Below, one piece after another: positions 45,791-57,480 of a stretch of 64,000 nt of DNA; position 1 is the stretch's first letter; each line of letters opens with the position of its first letter. The stretch comes from Rehmannia glutinosa (taxonomy: Eukaryota > Streptophyta > Magnoliopsida > Lamiales > Orobanchaceae), in contig CM071930.1 in the NCBI GenBank assembly GCA_016081115.2, forward strand, positions 26,117,641 through 26,181,640, written 5' to 3'. The notes beneath the pieces were generated by a model. The model was not told the DNA's origin. It saw nothing but the letters and a program-made list of their open reading frames with translations, and searched no databases. Made by a program: the position numbers and the translations under genes.

Positions 45791-46172
45791 AATTTCAATG
45801 CTACGGAAGATTTGAAGTATCACCTTTATCTTCTTGAGGAATATTTGAGCTTGAAGGTTGATCATTTTGAGTATCATCTTGAACAATGGGTTCAACAATA
45901 TCCTCTTCATCACTTTCATCATTGGGTATCCTTTCAACACCCGGCTTCATTGAATTTAACATGGATGGATTCTTCAACAACCCCACTAGTCTTATTGTAA
46001 ACCCGATATGCTTTGCTCTTGGTTGAATACCCCATAAATATTCCTTCATCGGCCTTAGGATCAAGTTTGTCTAATTGATCCTTAGTATTCAAAATAAAAC
46101 ATTTACATCCAAATATTTTGAAATAACTAATATTTAGAGTTCTTCCTTTCCAAAGCTCATATGGAGTTTTAT
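45791..46172 (-). pseudogene. Integrase C-terminal part, minus-strand copia element
   Basis: In reverse, text such as MKEYLWGIQPRAKHIGFTIR and acidic linker sequence. The adjoining YELWKGR-type region is cut at 46172 by the inserted sister element, and TTTTA at 46168-46172 is one copy of the TSD. Confidence 0.75.
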
Positions 46173-47310
46173 GTTAGATAAATGATTTTATCATGATTTT
46201 GATAATTATGTTCGATTTTGTTCAAATATGTTTTCAAACCAAAACTATGTCCCTAAATGTTGTCTAAATATTTCCGATCAACTTAAAATGTTTTTACTAT
46301 TTTTCGAACTTGAAGTTTATTTTCAATAAAACATTGGACAACACATTTGTTTCTACTAAAAACCTGCATTAGAAACAGAAAAATGGGACGTAAGAAAAAC
46401 AGAGAAACCAGACCGTTACCAAAGTTGGATTTTTGTTCTTCCTATTTCCGCAAGAACAACCGTCCACAAGAATTTTCCCCCTTTGTAAAAATTCCAATTT
46501 CAATCTTATCTTTGCGCGACCGGTCGAACCCCATGTTTATCAAAAACTATCCGTCAGTTGCATTTTCGGACAACTTTTCCCTATTTTGTGGGATTGATTT
46601 CTAAAATATTGATCATTTTAAATGGTTTCTTTTGCATCAAATCACTCCCCAAGGAGGAGCCAATGTCCGGAAATGAAAGCCAAGTCCTCTCCTATAAATA
46701 GAGGCTTCATTCAAGCAACAAGATACAACAACACACAATATACAAGCAAAGAGCAATTGAGCAAACACTTTCATATATCTTGTTGTATTAGCCTAAGCAC
46801 TTTCACTTGCACTTATTTGAGGTCTATTTCAATTCTTGATTACACTTGTACTCATATTGTATCAATCATTATTGAGTTGTAATCTTGATTTTGGTCATCA
46901 TTCAACACAAGACATCCTTGTGAGTATTCTTGTGGTAAGAATACACTTGGGTGATCTAGGTGATAGGTGTTTGAAGATTGTGGTAATCTTCAAAGGTGTT
47001 GTAAGAGGGTTGTGGTAATCCTCAAGGTGTTGTAAGAGGTTTTGGTAACCCTCAAGTGGTGAAAGAGGGTTGTGGTAATCCTCAAGGTGTTGTATTAATT
47101 TTTGGTAAATTAATAAAACCTTTTTTTCTTTTCAAAATCCATCCCGGAATTGGTAGAGGATTAGGCCCTATTTGAACCTCTTTAAATCAATGAGTGTTGT
47201 TTATTTTCCGCATTTACATTTTTGCTATCCACTCGTTGTTTCGAAAAAAAATTTGCGAAAATCGCATAATCTATTCACCCCCTCTCAGATTATTGGACTT
47301 TGGACTAACA
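46173..47310 (+). repeat. 5' LTR of the plus-strand copia element
   Basis: TGTTAGATAAATG to GGACTAACA. TATAAATA lies at 46693-46700. It is about 100 bp shorter than the 3' LTR; the missing and altered bases are concentrated in the GC-rich palindrome block (46360-46530) and near the end (47140-47300). Confidence 0.88.
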
Positions 47311-47312
47311 AG

Positions 47313-47325
47313 TGGTATCGTAACC
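47313..47325 (+). other. Primer-binding site, plus-strand copia element
   Basis: TGGTATCGTAACC, two bases after the LTR. The sister element has TGGTATCAGAGTC at the same place (reverse of 57003-57014), closer to the tRNA-Met complement. Confidence 0.75.
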
Positions 47326-47367
47326 AAACTCTTTTGCTAGCTCGTTCCGAGTAAAAAGGAAAGATCC

Positions 47368-48940
47368 ATGGCTACAAATGATGCTCATCTCACCACCGGT
47401 CCACCGATAAGCCACCACTTTTCGACGCTAACAACTACGCATTTTGGAAAGATCAGATGGAGTGCTTTCTACAAGTGCGGGTTCGAATTTGGAATGTGGT
47501 CATTGAAGGAGTTGATCAACCAACAAAGAAATCGAAGGATGGCACCTTGACTCCTAACCCTTTCAAGGAGTTTGATGAAAACGACAAAAAGGCTTTTTCT
47601 CTAAACGGTAAGGCCTTAAATATCTTGCATTGTTCTCTTACCGCCACCGAGTATAATCGCATAAGAGGCATAAGGTCGGCACATGAGGTTTGGGAAAAAT
47701 TGAGACAATATATGAAGGGACTAAGAAAGTCAAGCAAGCAAGAAAGACCATGCTTGTTAAAGACTTCAAAACTTTAACATGTTGGCGAAAGCATCTCCAA
47801 GATGGTGGAAAGGCTTGACAATATTGTCAATCCTCTTGTGGCCTTTTCTCCAAAGACAAGGTGACCAAGGTATTGAATGCACTTCCCGGGTCATGGTCCG
47901 AAAAAGTAACGGCAATCACGGAGGCACAAAATCTTGAGACACTCAAGTTTGATGAACTTATTGAAATCTACTCATATATGAAGTCTATCTCAAGGAGAGG
48001 AAAAATTCCAAACCATCCACAAATCAATCGGGTATGCAAATTATTTCTAAAGGTCTTGCTTCTTCTTCTAATAATGCATACTATGATAATGATGATGATG
48101 AGGAGGAGACGGCCGCACTTGTTCAAAATTTGCAAAATTTGTGAATAAAAATAAAGCAAGAAAACCAAGAGATAATTCTTGCTTTAAATCGGAAAACCGG
48201 GCACTTCATTGCCGATTTCATGAAGAGGAGCAAAAGAAAAGGAAGCCTTTCACAAAAAAGAAGGCTCTAAATGCGGAAGTCAAAACATGGGATGAACTAC
48301 TCAAAACAACCGATGAGGAAGGAGAAACCGAACACGGTCTCATGGCTATAGACGATGAAAACAATGAGGTACACTCAAACTCTTCTACTTCCTCCATAGT
48401 TGATGACTTGCAATGTGATTTTGATGAATTGCAAATTGAGTTTCAAAATTTAATCGTTAAATACAAAAACTTGAAAAAGGAGCATAAGGAGATTAAAGTT
48501 GAAAAAGAAAATTATTTACCTCTTATGAATCTCTGAGACAAAGCTCATGCTCTTACTCTTACTAGAATTCATTCTCTTGAAACCGAAAAGGAATTGCTCA
48601 CAAAAGATATTGAATGTTTGAAAATGATATACATCGTTTCAACATAAGTAAATAAAGTTACAAAAATTTTAGATGCACAAAGAGGTGAGCATTCCAAATC
48701 GGGACTTGGTTATAAGCCATTTCAAAGTGTTTTTAAGAAAAATAACCAAGGTCCGACTTTTGTACGAAAGCTAATAATTATAATACTCCTACTTGTTTTT
48801 ATTGTGGCAAAGTTGGACATTATGCTAATAATTGCAAATTGAGAAATAGCTCAAGACATGTTTGGAGACCCAAAGGTCTCAAGACTAACCCCATGGACCC
48901 CAAAATTATAGGTACCTAAAAGAAATTCTTTTGTAGGTAA
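47368..48940 (+). pseudogene. gag of the plus-strand copia element
   Basis: ATG at 47368 gives MATNDAHLTTG; frameshifts then break the text. Pieces include AFSLNGKALNILHCSLTATE (47590-47660), KVLNALPGSWSEKVTAITEA (47867-47930) and a lysine-rich tail to 48536. A second zinc knuckle, CFYCGKVGHYANNC, is encoded at 48794-48835. The first knuckle, intact in the sister element, is damaged here (near 48180-48230). Confidence 0.8.
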
Positions 48941-48957
48941 TAGGGGCTATAACCACA

Positions 48958-50230
48958 ATGGAAGATTCAAAATGGCTCGTGGACGTAGGATGTTCACGCC
49001 ATATGACCGGGAGGAGAGAACTTTTACCAACATCAAGCTCCAAGAAGAGGGTATGGTCATGTTCGGCAATGGCAAAGGAAAAATTCTTGGAAATGGAGAA
49101 ATTGGTAACTCTTCTTTCTCTCTTAGTAATGTTCTATTAGTTGAAGGGCTTAAGTTTAATTTGATAAGTGTTAGCCAACTTTGTGATTCAAAATATGATG
49201 TTTCCTTTAATAAAGAAAAATGCCTTATTCTTAAAAATGGTGAAATTATTTGTGAAGCAAATAGAAAAGGCAATCTTTACAAAATTTGTACAAGTGATTT
49301 GGTTAGTCAAAATGTTTCTTGTTTGGTCGCCAATAATGATTTAACTAGTTTATGGCATAGGCGACTTGGACATGTTGGATACAAAATTTGAAAAATATTT
49401 ACAAAAACCAACATGTAAAAGGACTACCCAAATTGAATTTTGAAAATCTTGGCTTATGTGACACTTGTCAAAAGAACAAATTAGTTAAAAGTAGTTTTAA
49501 GCCCAAAAATGAAATTTCCACAACCAAACCCCTACAAATGCTTCACCTTGATTTGTATGGGGATATTGGTACTGACTAGTTTAAGTGGAAAACATTACAC
49601 TTTTGTTATAGTCGATGATTTTTCGAGGTATACTTGGGCTCTTTTTCTTACCAATAAAAACGATCTTTGTTAATGAGTTTGTTAAGTTGTGTAGACTTAT
49701 TGAGAATGAAAAAGAAGATACTATCAAGTCTATTCAAATCGATCGAGGTGGAGAATTTGACGGTGAATTTAAGTATTTTGTGAAACCAAAGGATATGCTC
49801 ATAATTTCTTTCCAAGGACACCTCAACAAAATGGAGTAGCCGAACGGAAAAATCGGACATTACAAGAAATGAGATGGTCCATGCTCAATGAATTTTCACT
49901 TCCAAAATATTTTTGGGCCGAGCCGAAGCCGTATACACTTGCTATGTCATTAATCGAGTTTATATTCGTCCTAAAATGAATAAAACTCCATATGAGCTTT
50001 GGAAAGGTAGAACTCCAAATATTAGTTATTTCAAGATATTTGGTTGTAAATGCTTTATTTTGAATACCAAGGATCAATTGGACAAACTTGATCCTAAGGC
50101 CGATGAAGGAATATTTATGGGATATTCAAAAAAAGCAAAGCATATCGGGTTTACAATAAGACTAGTGAAGTTGTTGAAGAATCCATCCATGTTAAATTCA
50201 ATGAAGCTTGTTGGAAAGAATTCCTAATGA
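48958..50230 (+). pseudogene. Protease and integrase of the plus-strand copia element
   Basis: The protease opens WLVDVGCSRHMTG: the catalytic D-S-G is D-V-G here (codon 48985-48987), while the sister element keeps D-S-G. GAG-pre-integrase text (SLWHRRLGHVGYK) lies at 49345-49385, the zinc part (CDTCQKNKLVKSSF) at about 49460-49500 and the integrase core at 49540-49900 in broken frames. The C-terminal NKTPYELWKGRTPNISYFKIFGC is at 49978-50050. Confidence 0.83.
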
Positions 50231-50439
50231 TGAAAGTGATGATGAGGATACTATTGAACAAATTGTTCAAATTGATGATCAACCGTCTACATCAAATGAT
50301 CAACATCCCTCAAGAAGATAGAGGTGATATCTTCTTCCCGTTGCATTGAAATTTAAGGAAATCACCCAAAAGATCTTATTATTGGTGATCCCATTGACAA
50401 AGTAATGACTCGGAGAAAATTTGCCGAAAAGCTCTTATT

Positions 50440-51909
50440 TCTCAAAAAGAGCTTAAAAATGCTAAAGAAGCTATTGAGGATGAGGATTGGTTTCTAGAGA
50501 TGCAAGAGGAGTTGAATCAATTTGAAAGAAATGATGTATGGGAATTAGTACCTTGTCCTCCTTCTCAAACCATTATTGGCACAAAATGGTTTTTCCTAAC
50601 AAACTTGATGATCAAGGCAACATTGTTCAAATAAGGCAAGGTTAGTAGCTCAAGGGTATTGTCAAGAAGAAGGTATTGACTATGATGAAACTTTTGCACC
50701 CGTAGGACGTTTAGAAGCTATTCGTATTTTGCTTGCCTATTCTTGCTTTAAAAATTTCAAACTTTATCGAATGGATGTTAAATCCGCCTTCTTAAATGGT
50801 ATTATTCAAGAAGAAGTCTATGTAAAACAACCTCCGGGGTTTGAAAATTTTTCTAGGCCTAATGATGTTTATAAACTTAAAAAGGCCTTGTATGGTTTAA
50901 AACAAGCACCCCGTGCATGGTATGATAGACTTAGTTCTTTTCTTTTACAAAATGGTTTTATAAGAGGTAAAGTTGATACAACTCTATTTGTTTTTGAAAA
51001 AGGGCAAGATTGTTTACTTGTGCAAATATATGTTAATGATATTATCTTTGGTGCTACTAATGATTCTTTGTGCAAGAAATTTTCTAAGTTAATGCAAGGA
51101 GAATTCGAGATGAGTATGATGGGGGAGCTTAACTTCTTTCTTGGACTTCAAATTAAGCAATGTCAAGAAGGTATTTATATTTCGCAATCAAAGTATACAA
51201 AAGAACTTTTGAAAAAGTTCGGCATTGAAGAAGGAAGAACACTCCTATGGCAACAAATGTCAAAATTGACAAAGATGAGAAAGGCAAGTCCATGAATCAA
51301 AGTATCGAGGTATGATTGGTAGTTTACTTTATTTAACCGCTAGTAGACCGGACATTCTTCATGCCGTATGCCTATGTGCTCGTTTTTCAAAGCAATCCCA
51401 AAGAATCTCACATGAGTGCCGTTAAAAGGATTTTTCGTTATTTGAAAGGCACCATTCGATATGGTTTATTTTATCGAAAGAATGAAAATTTTTCTCTTAA
51501 AGGTTATAGTGATTCTGACTATGCGGAAATATTGATGATCGGAAAAGTACCTCCCGATCATGTCAATTTTTAACGATTGCCTAGTTTCTTGGTTTTCAAG
51601 AATCAAACTGTTTTCTCTTTCAACGGCCGGCTTGGATATATTTCCGCCGCATTTTGTTGTACTCAACTTCTTTGGATGAAACAAACCTTAGCGGATTACA
51701 AATGCTCTTTTGAAAATGTACCTATCTTTTGTGATAATATATCCGCTATAAATATTGCTCAAAACCCGGTTCATCATAACCGTACTAAACATATTGAGAT
51801 TCGACATCATTTTCTAAGGGATTGTGTTTCAAAACGTAAAATTGAGATATCATTTGTACCATCTCAAGATCAATTAGCGGATATTTTCACAAAACCGCTA
51901 TCTTCCTAG
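50440..51909 (+). pseudogene. RT and RNase H of the plus-strand copia element
   Basis: EEDWFLEMQEELNQFERND (about 50475-50535), then a 188-codon open segment (50729-51295) with DVKSAFLNGIIQEEVYVKQP, LYGLKQAPRAWYDRL and QIYVNDIIFGATND. The first catalytic aspartate of Y-V-D-D is asparagine (codon 51035-51037). RNase H ends with PIFCDNISAINIAQNP, KHIEIRHHF and DQLADIFTKPL at 51721-51909. The frame is broken before 50729 and after 51295. Confidence 0.87.
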
Positions 51910-53069
51910 ACTTTTTCTTCAATACAGATCGGTTAGGCATAATGCATATTGAATGAAGCTTACGTTTGCATTTTGCACGTTTTTAAAACTTAGGGCGAAA
52001 AATCGGATTTTTGGTTGAAAATTCGGATTTTGGAAAAACCGACAAAACAAAGGTCAAGGAGAACCGTTGAACCTCGACCGTCGCCCTCAACCTCGACCAA
52101 ATATTTTGGCTTTTAAACGTTTGTCTTGTTCTTCATTTTAACAAATTTTTGGCCATTTTTCGTCCCCTTTGCCAAATTCAACATTTCATTCAAAAATGAT
52201 TTTCATGCATCTCTTACACAACATGGACATTATATAGCATAATCATCATCATTATGGCTCACTCTTTCCGATCAAATGGTAAGAATTTCGCTTCTTTTAC
52301 TCAATTGGGTGGAACCCTTGAGTTTTCGAGTTTCTTGAAAATTTTTTATGTAATTTTCGTATGATCATGATGAGCTTGGTTGTTGTGTTGTTATGTATGA
52401 TGATTGGCTTGAATTGATGTTGAAATTTTTGGCTTGAACCATTTATAAAGGTTATATACAACCTCTTTTATTTTTAACGCACGCAAGGTGTTCGATGATA
52501 TGTCACAATGAATATTTCAACTTATAAATGATTCTCTTGCTTTCAAAAGTTTTCTATACTTATTGAGATCATGTTTTGACAAACAAAACAAGCGTATGAA
52601 CTCTTCATATTACATCTCTCCCATTTTCCTTGGATTATTACGCTTAAATTGCTCAACGCTTAATAAACCGTCCTTTGACTTTGATATTCTTGTATGGCGT
52701 TTTCACCATTCTAACATTCTTTTGATGATTCCAAAGGGGGAGAAACAGGAAGTTGGCTCGTTAGCTCAAGAAAAGCTAATAAAAGCTCACAATAAGTATT
52801 GTGACTCTAATACCTAGTCCATAGCTTGAATTTTGGACTTATGAAATTGATTATAAGCTTTGAAACAGGGGAGCTTCTTAGCTCATGATGCAATCTATAT
52901 AAGCTTGCTATAGCTTGTGCTTCTTACTTATAATAATCGTTAGTTGATATGCTCATAAATAGGGGAGCTTTGTATGAAATACTTCTAACGGATAATTTAC
53001 TTGTAAAACCGAATATTTTATCCGGTTTTAAAATCGTCCTCAAGAAAATTGTTTTGGTTTGTAATCATC
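51910..53069 (+). other. Non-coding 3' interior of the plus-strand copia element
   Basis: AT-rich, with an AACCTCGACC/GTCGCCC block at 52060-52100. No protein text is recognised; the frame at 52563-52817 shows no domain. Confidence 0.6.
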
Positions 53070-53082
53070 AAAAAGGGGAGTT
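53070..53082 (+). other. Polypurine tract, plus-strand copia element
   Basis: AAAAAGGGGAGTT, immediately before TGTTAGATAAG. Confidence 0.82.
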
Positions 53083-54324
53083 TGTTAGATAAGTGTTTTT
53101 ATCATGATTTTGATGATTATGTTCGATTTTGTTCAAATATGTTTTCAAACCAAAACTATGTCCCTAAATGTTGTCTAAATATTTCCGATCAACTTAAAAT
53201 GTTTTTACTATTTTTCTGAGTATTTCTTGAAGTTTATTTTCAATAAAACATTGGACAACACATTTGTTTCAGTTCGACTATAGGGCAACCCGTACTGAGT
53301 TGAGTCGAGAAACAAAAAATGGGATGTAAGAAAAATAGGGCAAATCCGCCGATCGGCCGACGGCGACCACTCACTGCAAGTTGGATTTTTGTTCCATTCT
53401 CTGTTTATAAAAAATCGCTCAAGAACGGTCTGACTAAGGGCGACCGTCGGCACCCCTCCCCTCGACCGGTCCCCCTGTGTAAAAAATTCGCAGAATTCAA
53501 TTTCAATCTTTTCTCTGCTTGACCGGTCGAACCCCATGTTTATCAAAGAAACTATCCATTGCATTTTCGACAACTTTTCCCTATTTTGTGGGATTGATTT
53601 CTAACAGCTATATTGATCATTTTAAATGGTTTCTTTTGATCACTCCCCAAGGAGGAGCCAATGTCCAAATGAAAGCCAAGTCCTCTCCTATAAATAGAGG
53701 CTTCATTCAAGCAACAAGATACAACAACACACAATATACAAGCAAAGAGCAATTGAGCAAACACTTTCATATATCTTGTTGTATTAGCCTAAGCACTTTC
53801 ACTTGCACTTATTTGAGGTCTAGGCTTTCAATTCTTGATTACACTTGTACTCATATTGTATCAATCATTATTGAGTTGTAATCTTGATTTTGGTCATCAT
53901 TCAACACAAGACATCCTTGTGAGTATTCTTGTGGTAAGAATACACTTGGGTGATCTAGGTGATAGGTGTTTGAAGATTGTGGTAATCTTCAAAGGTGTTG
54001 TAAGAGGGTTGTGGTAATCCTCAAGGTGTTGTAAGAGGGTTGTGGTAATCCTCAAGGTGGTGAAAGAGGGTTGTGGTAATCCTCAAGGTGTTGTATTAAT
54101 TTTTGAAATTAATAAAACCTTTTTTTCTTTTCAAAATCCATCCCTGAGATTTTTTAGAGGATTAGGCCCTAGGTGGGTTGAACCTCTTTAAATCAACGAG
54201 TGTTGTTTATTTTCCGCATTTACATTTTTGCTATCTACTCGTTGTTTCGAAAAAGAGGTAATTTGCGAAAAACCGGCATAATCTATTCACCCCCTCTAGA
54301 TTATTGTAGCCACTTGGACTAACA
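53083..54324 (+). repeat. 3' LTR of the plus-strand copia element
   Basis: TGTTAGATAAGTG to GGACTAACA. TATAAATA lies at 53689-53696. The block 53270-53530 holds several CG-rich words (ATCGGCCGACGGCGACC, GGGCGACCGTCGG, CTCGACCGGTCC). Confidence 0.88.
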
Positions 54325-54329
54325 TTTTA

Positions 54330-55136
54330 TTCATTTTAGATCTTATAAATAAATTAATGACATAGCAAGTGATAGTACTTACGGCTTTGGCCCAAAAATA
54401 TTTTGGAAGTGAAAATTCATTGAGCATGGACCGACTCATTTCTTGAAGTGTCCGATTCTTCCTTTCGGCTACTCCATTTTGTTGAGGTGTCCTTGGAGCC
54501 GAAAAATTATGACTATATCCCTTGGTTTCACAAAAGACTCTAAATTCGCCGTCAAATTCTCCACCTCGATCACTTGAATAGACTTAATAGTATCTTCCTT
54601 TTTATTTTCAATAAGTTTACTTGACAAACTCATTAACGACATCACTTTTATTTGTAAGAAATAGAGCCCAAGTATATCTAGAAAAATCATCAACTATAAC
54701 AAAAGTGTAATGTTTTCCACTTAGACTTGCCGTACCAATATCCCCATACAAATCAAGATGAACCATTTGTAGGGGTTTGGTAGTGGAAATTTCATTTTGG
54801 GCTTAAAACTACTTTAACTAATTTGTTCTTTTGACAAGTGTCACATAAGCCAAGATTTTCAAAATTCAATTTGGGTAGTCCTTTTACATGTTGGTTTTTG
54901 TAAATAGTTTGCAAATTTTTGTATCCAACTTGCCCAAGTCGCCTATGCCATAAACTAGTTAAATCATTATTGGCGACAAGACAAGAAACATTTTGACTAA
55001 CCAAATCACTTGTACAAATTTTGTAAAGATTGCCTTTTTCTAATTGCTTCACAAATAATTTTATCATTTTTGGAAATAAGGCATTTTTCTTTATTAAAAA
55101 CAACATTATAATTTGAATCACAAAGTTGGTTAACAC
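54330..55136 (-). pseudogene. Integrase N-terminal and core part, minus-strand copia element
   Basis: In reverse: LTSLWHRRLGQVGYKNLQTI, GLCDTCQKNKLVK (zinc-binding part, about 54980-54830) and the integrase core in broken frames (54700-54440). It continues into 46172-45791 across the inserted sister element. Confidence 0.82.
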
Positions 55137-55460
55137 TTATCAAATTGAACTTAAGCCCTTCTACTAAAAGAACATTACTAAGAGAGAAAGAAGAGTTACC
55201 AATTTCTCCATTTCCAAGAATTTTTCCTTTGCCATTGCCGGACATGACCATACCCTCTTCTTGGAGCTTGATGTTGGTTAAAAGTTCTCTCTTTCCGGTC
55301 ATATGGCGTGAACATCCGCTGTCCACGAGCCATTTTGAATCTTCCATTGTTGTTATAGCCCCTATAACCTACAAATGAATTATTTTTAGGTACCCTATAA
55401 TTTTGGGGTCCATGGGGTTAGCCTTGAGACTTTTAGGTCTCCAATAATAGCTATAATTAT
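55137..55460 (-). pseudogene. Protease region, minus-strand copia element
   Basis: In reverse, from ATG 55347, MEDSKWLVDSGCSRHMTG carries an intact catalytic D-S-G. NSSFSLSNVLLVEGLKFNLI, the start of the GAG-pre-integrase part, follows. This frame is open for 113 codons. Confidence 0.82.
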
Positions 55461-56959
55461 TCTTCAATTTACAATTGCTAGCATAGTGTCCATTCTTACC
55501 ACAATAAAAACGAGTAATAATACGAGGACTACTAATGGTTGGACCTTGGTCTTTTTCTTAAAAGCATTTTGAAAAGGTTTGTAACCAAGTCCTAACTTAG
55601 AATGCTCACCTCTTTGTGCATCTAAAATTTTTGTGACTTTATCCGTAAATCGATGCACATCATTTTTCAAATTTTCAATATTATTTGTGAGCGTTTGTTT
55701 TTCGGTTTCAAGAGTACTACCATAGTAAGAGTAATAGCATGAGCTTTATCAAGAGAATCATAGGAAGTAAATAATTTATTTTTTTCTAGTTTAAGCTTTT
55801 TATGCTCCTTTTTCAAATTCTTGTATTTAACAATCAAATTTTGAAACTCATATTGCAATTCATCAAAATCACATTGTAATTCATCAACTAGGAAAGAAAA
55901 TGAAGCATAGAGCGTACCTCGGTATTTTCATCGTCTATGGCCATAAGACCATGTTCGATTCTCCTTCCTCAATTCGGTTGTTTCAAGTAATTCATCCCAA
56001 GTTTTGACGTCCGCATTTAACGCCTTCTTTTTCGGAAAATGCTTTTTCTTCTTTTGTTCCTCTTCCGCTAATTTTGGGCAATCGACTATGTAGTGCCCGG
56101 ATTTTCCGCATTTGAAACAAGAATTGTCTCTTGGCTTTCTTGCTTTATTTTTGTTTACAAATTTTGCAAATTTTCTAACAAGAGCCGCCATTTCTTCATC
56201 ATCCTCATCACTAGCATAATAAACATTATTAGAAGAAGATGCTAAGCCTTTAATAATATTTTGCATACCCGGTTTAGAGGTGGATGGTTGAGAATTTTTC
56301 CTCTCCTTGAGATATACTTCATAAATAAGGAGGTTCCCAATGAGCTCATCAAACTTGAGTGTCTCAAGATTTTGAGCTTCCGTGATTGCCGTCACCTTTT
56401 CGGACCATGAGCCGGGAAGGGCATTTAAGACTTTGGTCACCTTATCTTCTTCGGAGATGACCTTTTCAAGAGCCACAATAGGATTGACAATGTTGTCAAG
56501 CCTTTCCACCATTTTTGATATGCTTTCACCATCATGCATATTGAAATTTTCAAAGTCTTTCACAAGCATTGTTTTTCTTGCTTGCTTCACTTTCTTTGTG
56601 CCCTCATAGATGGTTTCTAATTTTTCCCAAACTTCATGTGCCGACCGTATGCCTCTTATGCGATTATACTCGGTGGCGGTAAGAGAGCAATGTAAAATGT
56701 TTATGGCCTTACCGTTTAGAGAGAAAGCCTTCTTGTCATTTTCATCGTACTCCTTGAACGGCTTGGGAGTCGTGGTACCATCCTCTAGTTTTGTTGTTGG
56801 TTGAGAAATTTCTTCTATGACCACATTCCAAATATCAAATCCGCACCCTTGTAGAAAGCACTCCATGCGGTCTTTCCAAAATGCGTAGTTGTTGGCGTCG
56901 AATAGTGGTGGCTTGTTGGTGGAGGCGCCGGTGGTGAGATAAGCTTCATTCGTAGCCAT
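55461..56959 (-). pseudogene. gag of the minus-strand copia element
   Basis: ATG at 56959 opens 343 codons (to 55928), the longest intact gag in the window: KPPLFDANNYAFWKDRMECF, AFSLNGKAINILHCSLTATE, SKMVERLDNIVNPIVALEKV, LNALPGSWSEKVTAI and a CCHC knuckle CFKCGKSGHYIVDC. The tail (55928-55461) continues in broken frames. Gag would package element RNA in cytoplasmic particles. The nearly intact frame marks this copy as the better preserved of the two. Confidence 0.85.
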
Positions 56960-57002
56960 GGATCTTTTCTCTTTACTTGGAACGAGCTAGCCAAAGAGTT
57001 TG

Positions 57003-57014
57003 ACTCTGATACCA
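57003..57014 (-). other. Primer-binding site, minus-strand copia element
   Basis: In reverse TGGTATCAGAGT, matching the tRNA-Met-type site for 11 bases, two bases inside the LTR edge at 57017. Confidence 0.82.
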
Positions 57015-57016
57015 CT

Positions 57017-57480
57017 TGTTAGTCCAAGTGGCTACGATAATCTAGAGGGGGTGAATAGATTATGCCGATTTTTCGCAAATCGCCCTCTTTTTTGAATCAA
57101 CAAGTAAATGACAAGAATGTAAATACAGAAATTAAACAACACTCGTTGATTTATAGAGGTTCAACCCACCTAGGGCCTAATCCTCTACCACCCCAGTATC
57201 TCCGGGATGGATTTCAAAAAGAAAAAAAGATTTTATTAATTACCACAATTAATACAACACCTTGAGGATCACCACAATCATCTTACAACACCTTCAAGGA
57301 GATTACCACAATCTTTCTTCACCATCTTTGAAGAGTACCACAGTCTTCAAACACCTATCACCTAGATCACCCAAGTGTATTCTTACCACAAGAATACTCA
57401 CAAGGATGTCTTGTGTTGAATGATGGACAAAATTCAAGATTACAACTCTATAAAACCAATACAAAGATTGAGTGCAAGTG
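57017..57480 (-). repeat. 5' LTR of the minus-strand copia element, truncated
   Basis: Matches 41603-42070 closely from TGTTAGTCC onward, then stops at 57480 where the Sirevirus copy begins (TGTAGGTCCC at 57481). The remainder must lie beyond the window. Confidence 0.88.

Larger units (their letters stand above)
46173..54324 (+). mobile_element. Plus-strand Ty1/copia element (family B), full length
   Basis: LTRs at 46173-47310 and 53083-54324. The perfect duplication TTTTA at 46168-46172 and 54325-54329 proves insertion into the integrase region of the minus-strand relative. The order is primer site, gag, protease, integrase, RT, RNase H, 1.2 kb of non-coding sequence, polypurine tract and 3' LTR, 8152 bp in all. 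Frameshifts, a protease change (D-V-G) and an RT change (Y-V-N-D) make it inactive. Confidence 0.9.
41603..57480 (-). mobile_element. Minus-strand Ty1/copia element (family B), doubly interrupted
   Basis: Read in reverse: partial 5' LTR (57480-57017), Met-type primer site, gag, protease, integrase, RT, RNase H, non-coding 3' part, polypurine tract and 3' LTR (43025-41603). A plus-strand copy of the same family is inserted in the integrase region (46173-54324, TSD TTTTA), and a Sirevirus copy cuts the 5' LTR at 57481. Without the inner copy it would be over 7.7 kb. Its pol text is SIRE-like but it lacks the long extra 3' ORF of the Sirevirus. Frames are broken throughout, although gag is long and open. 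Confidence 0.88.
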
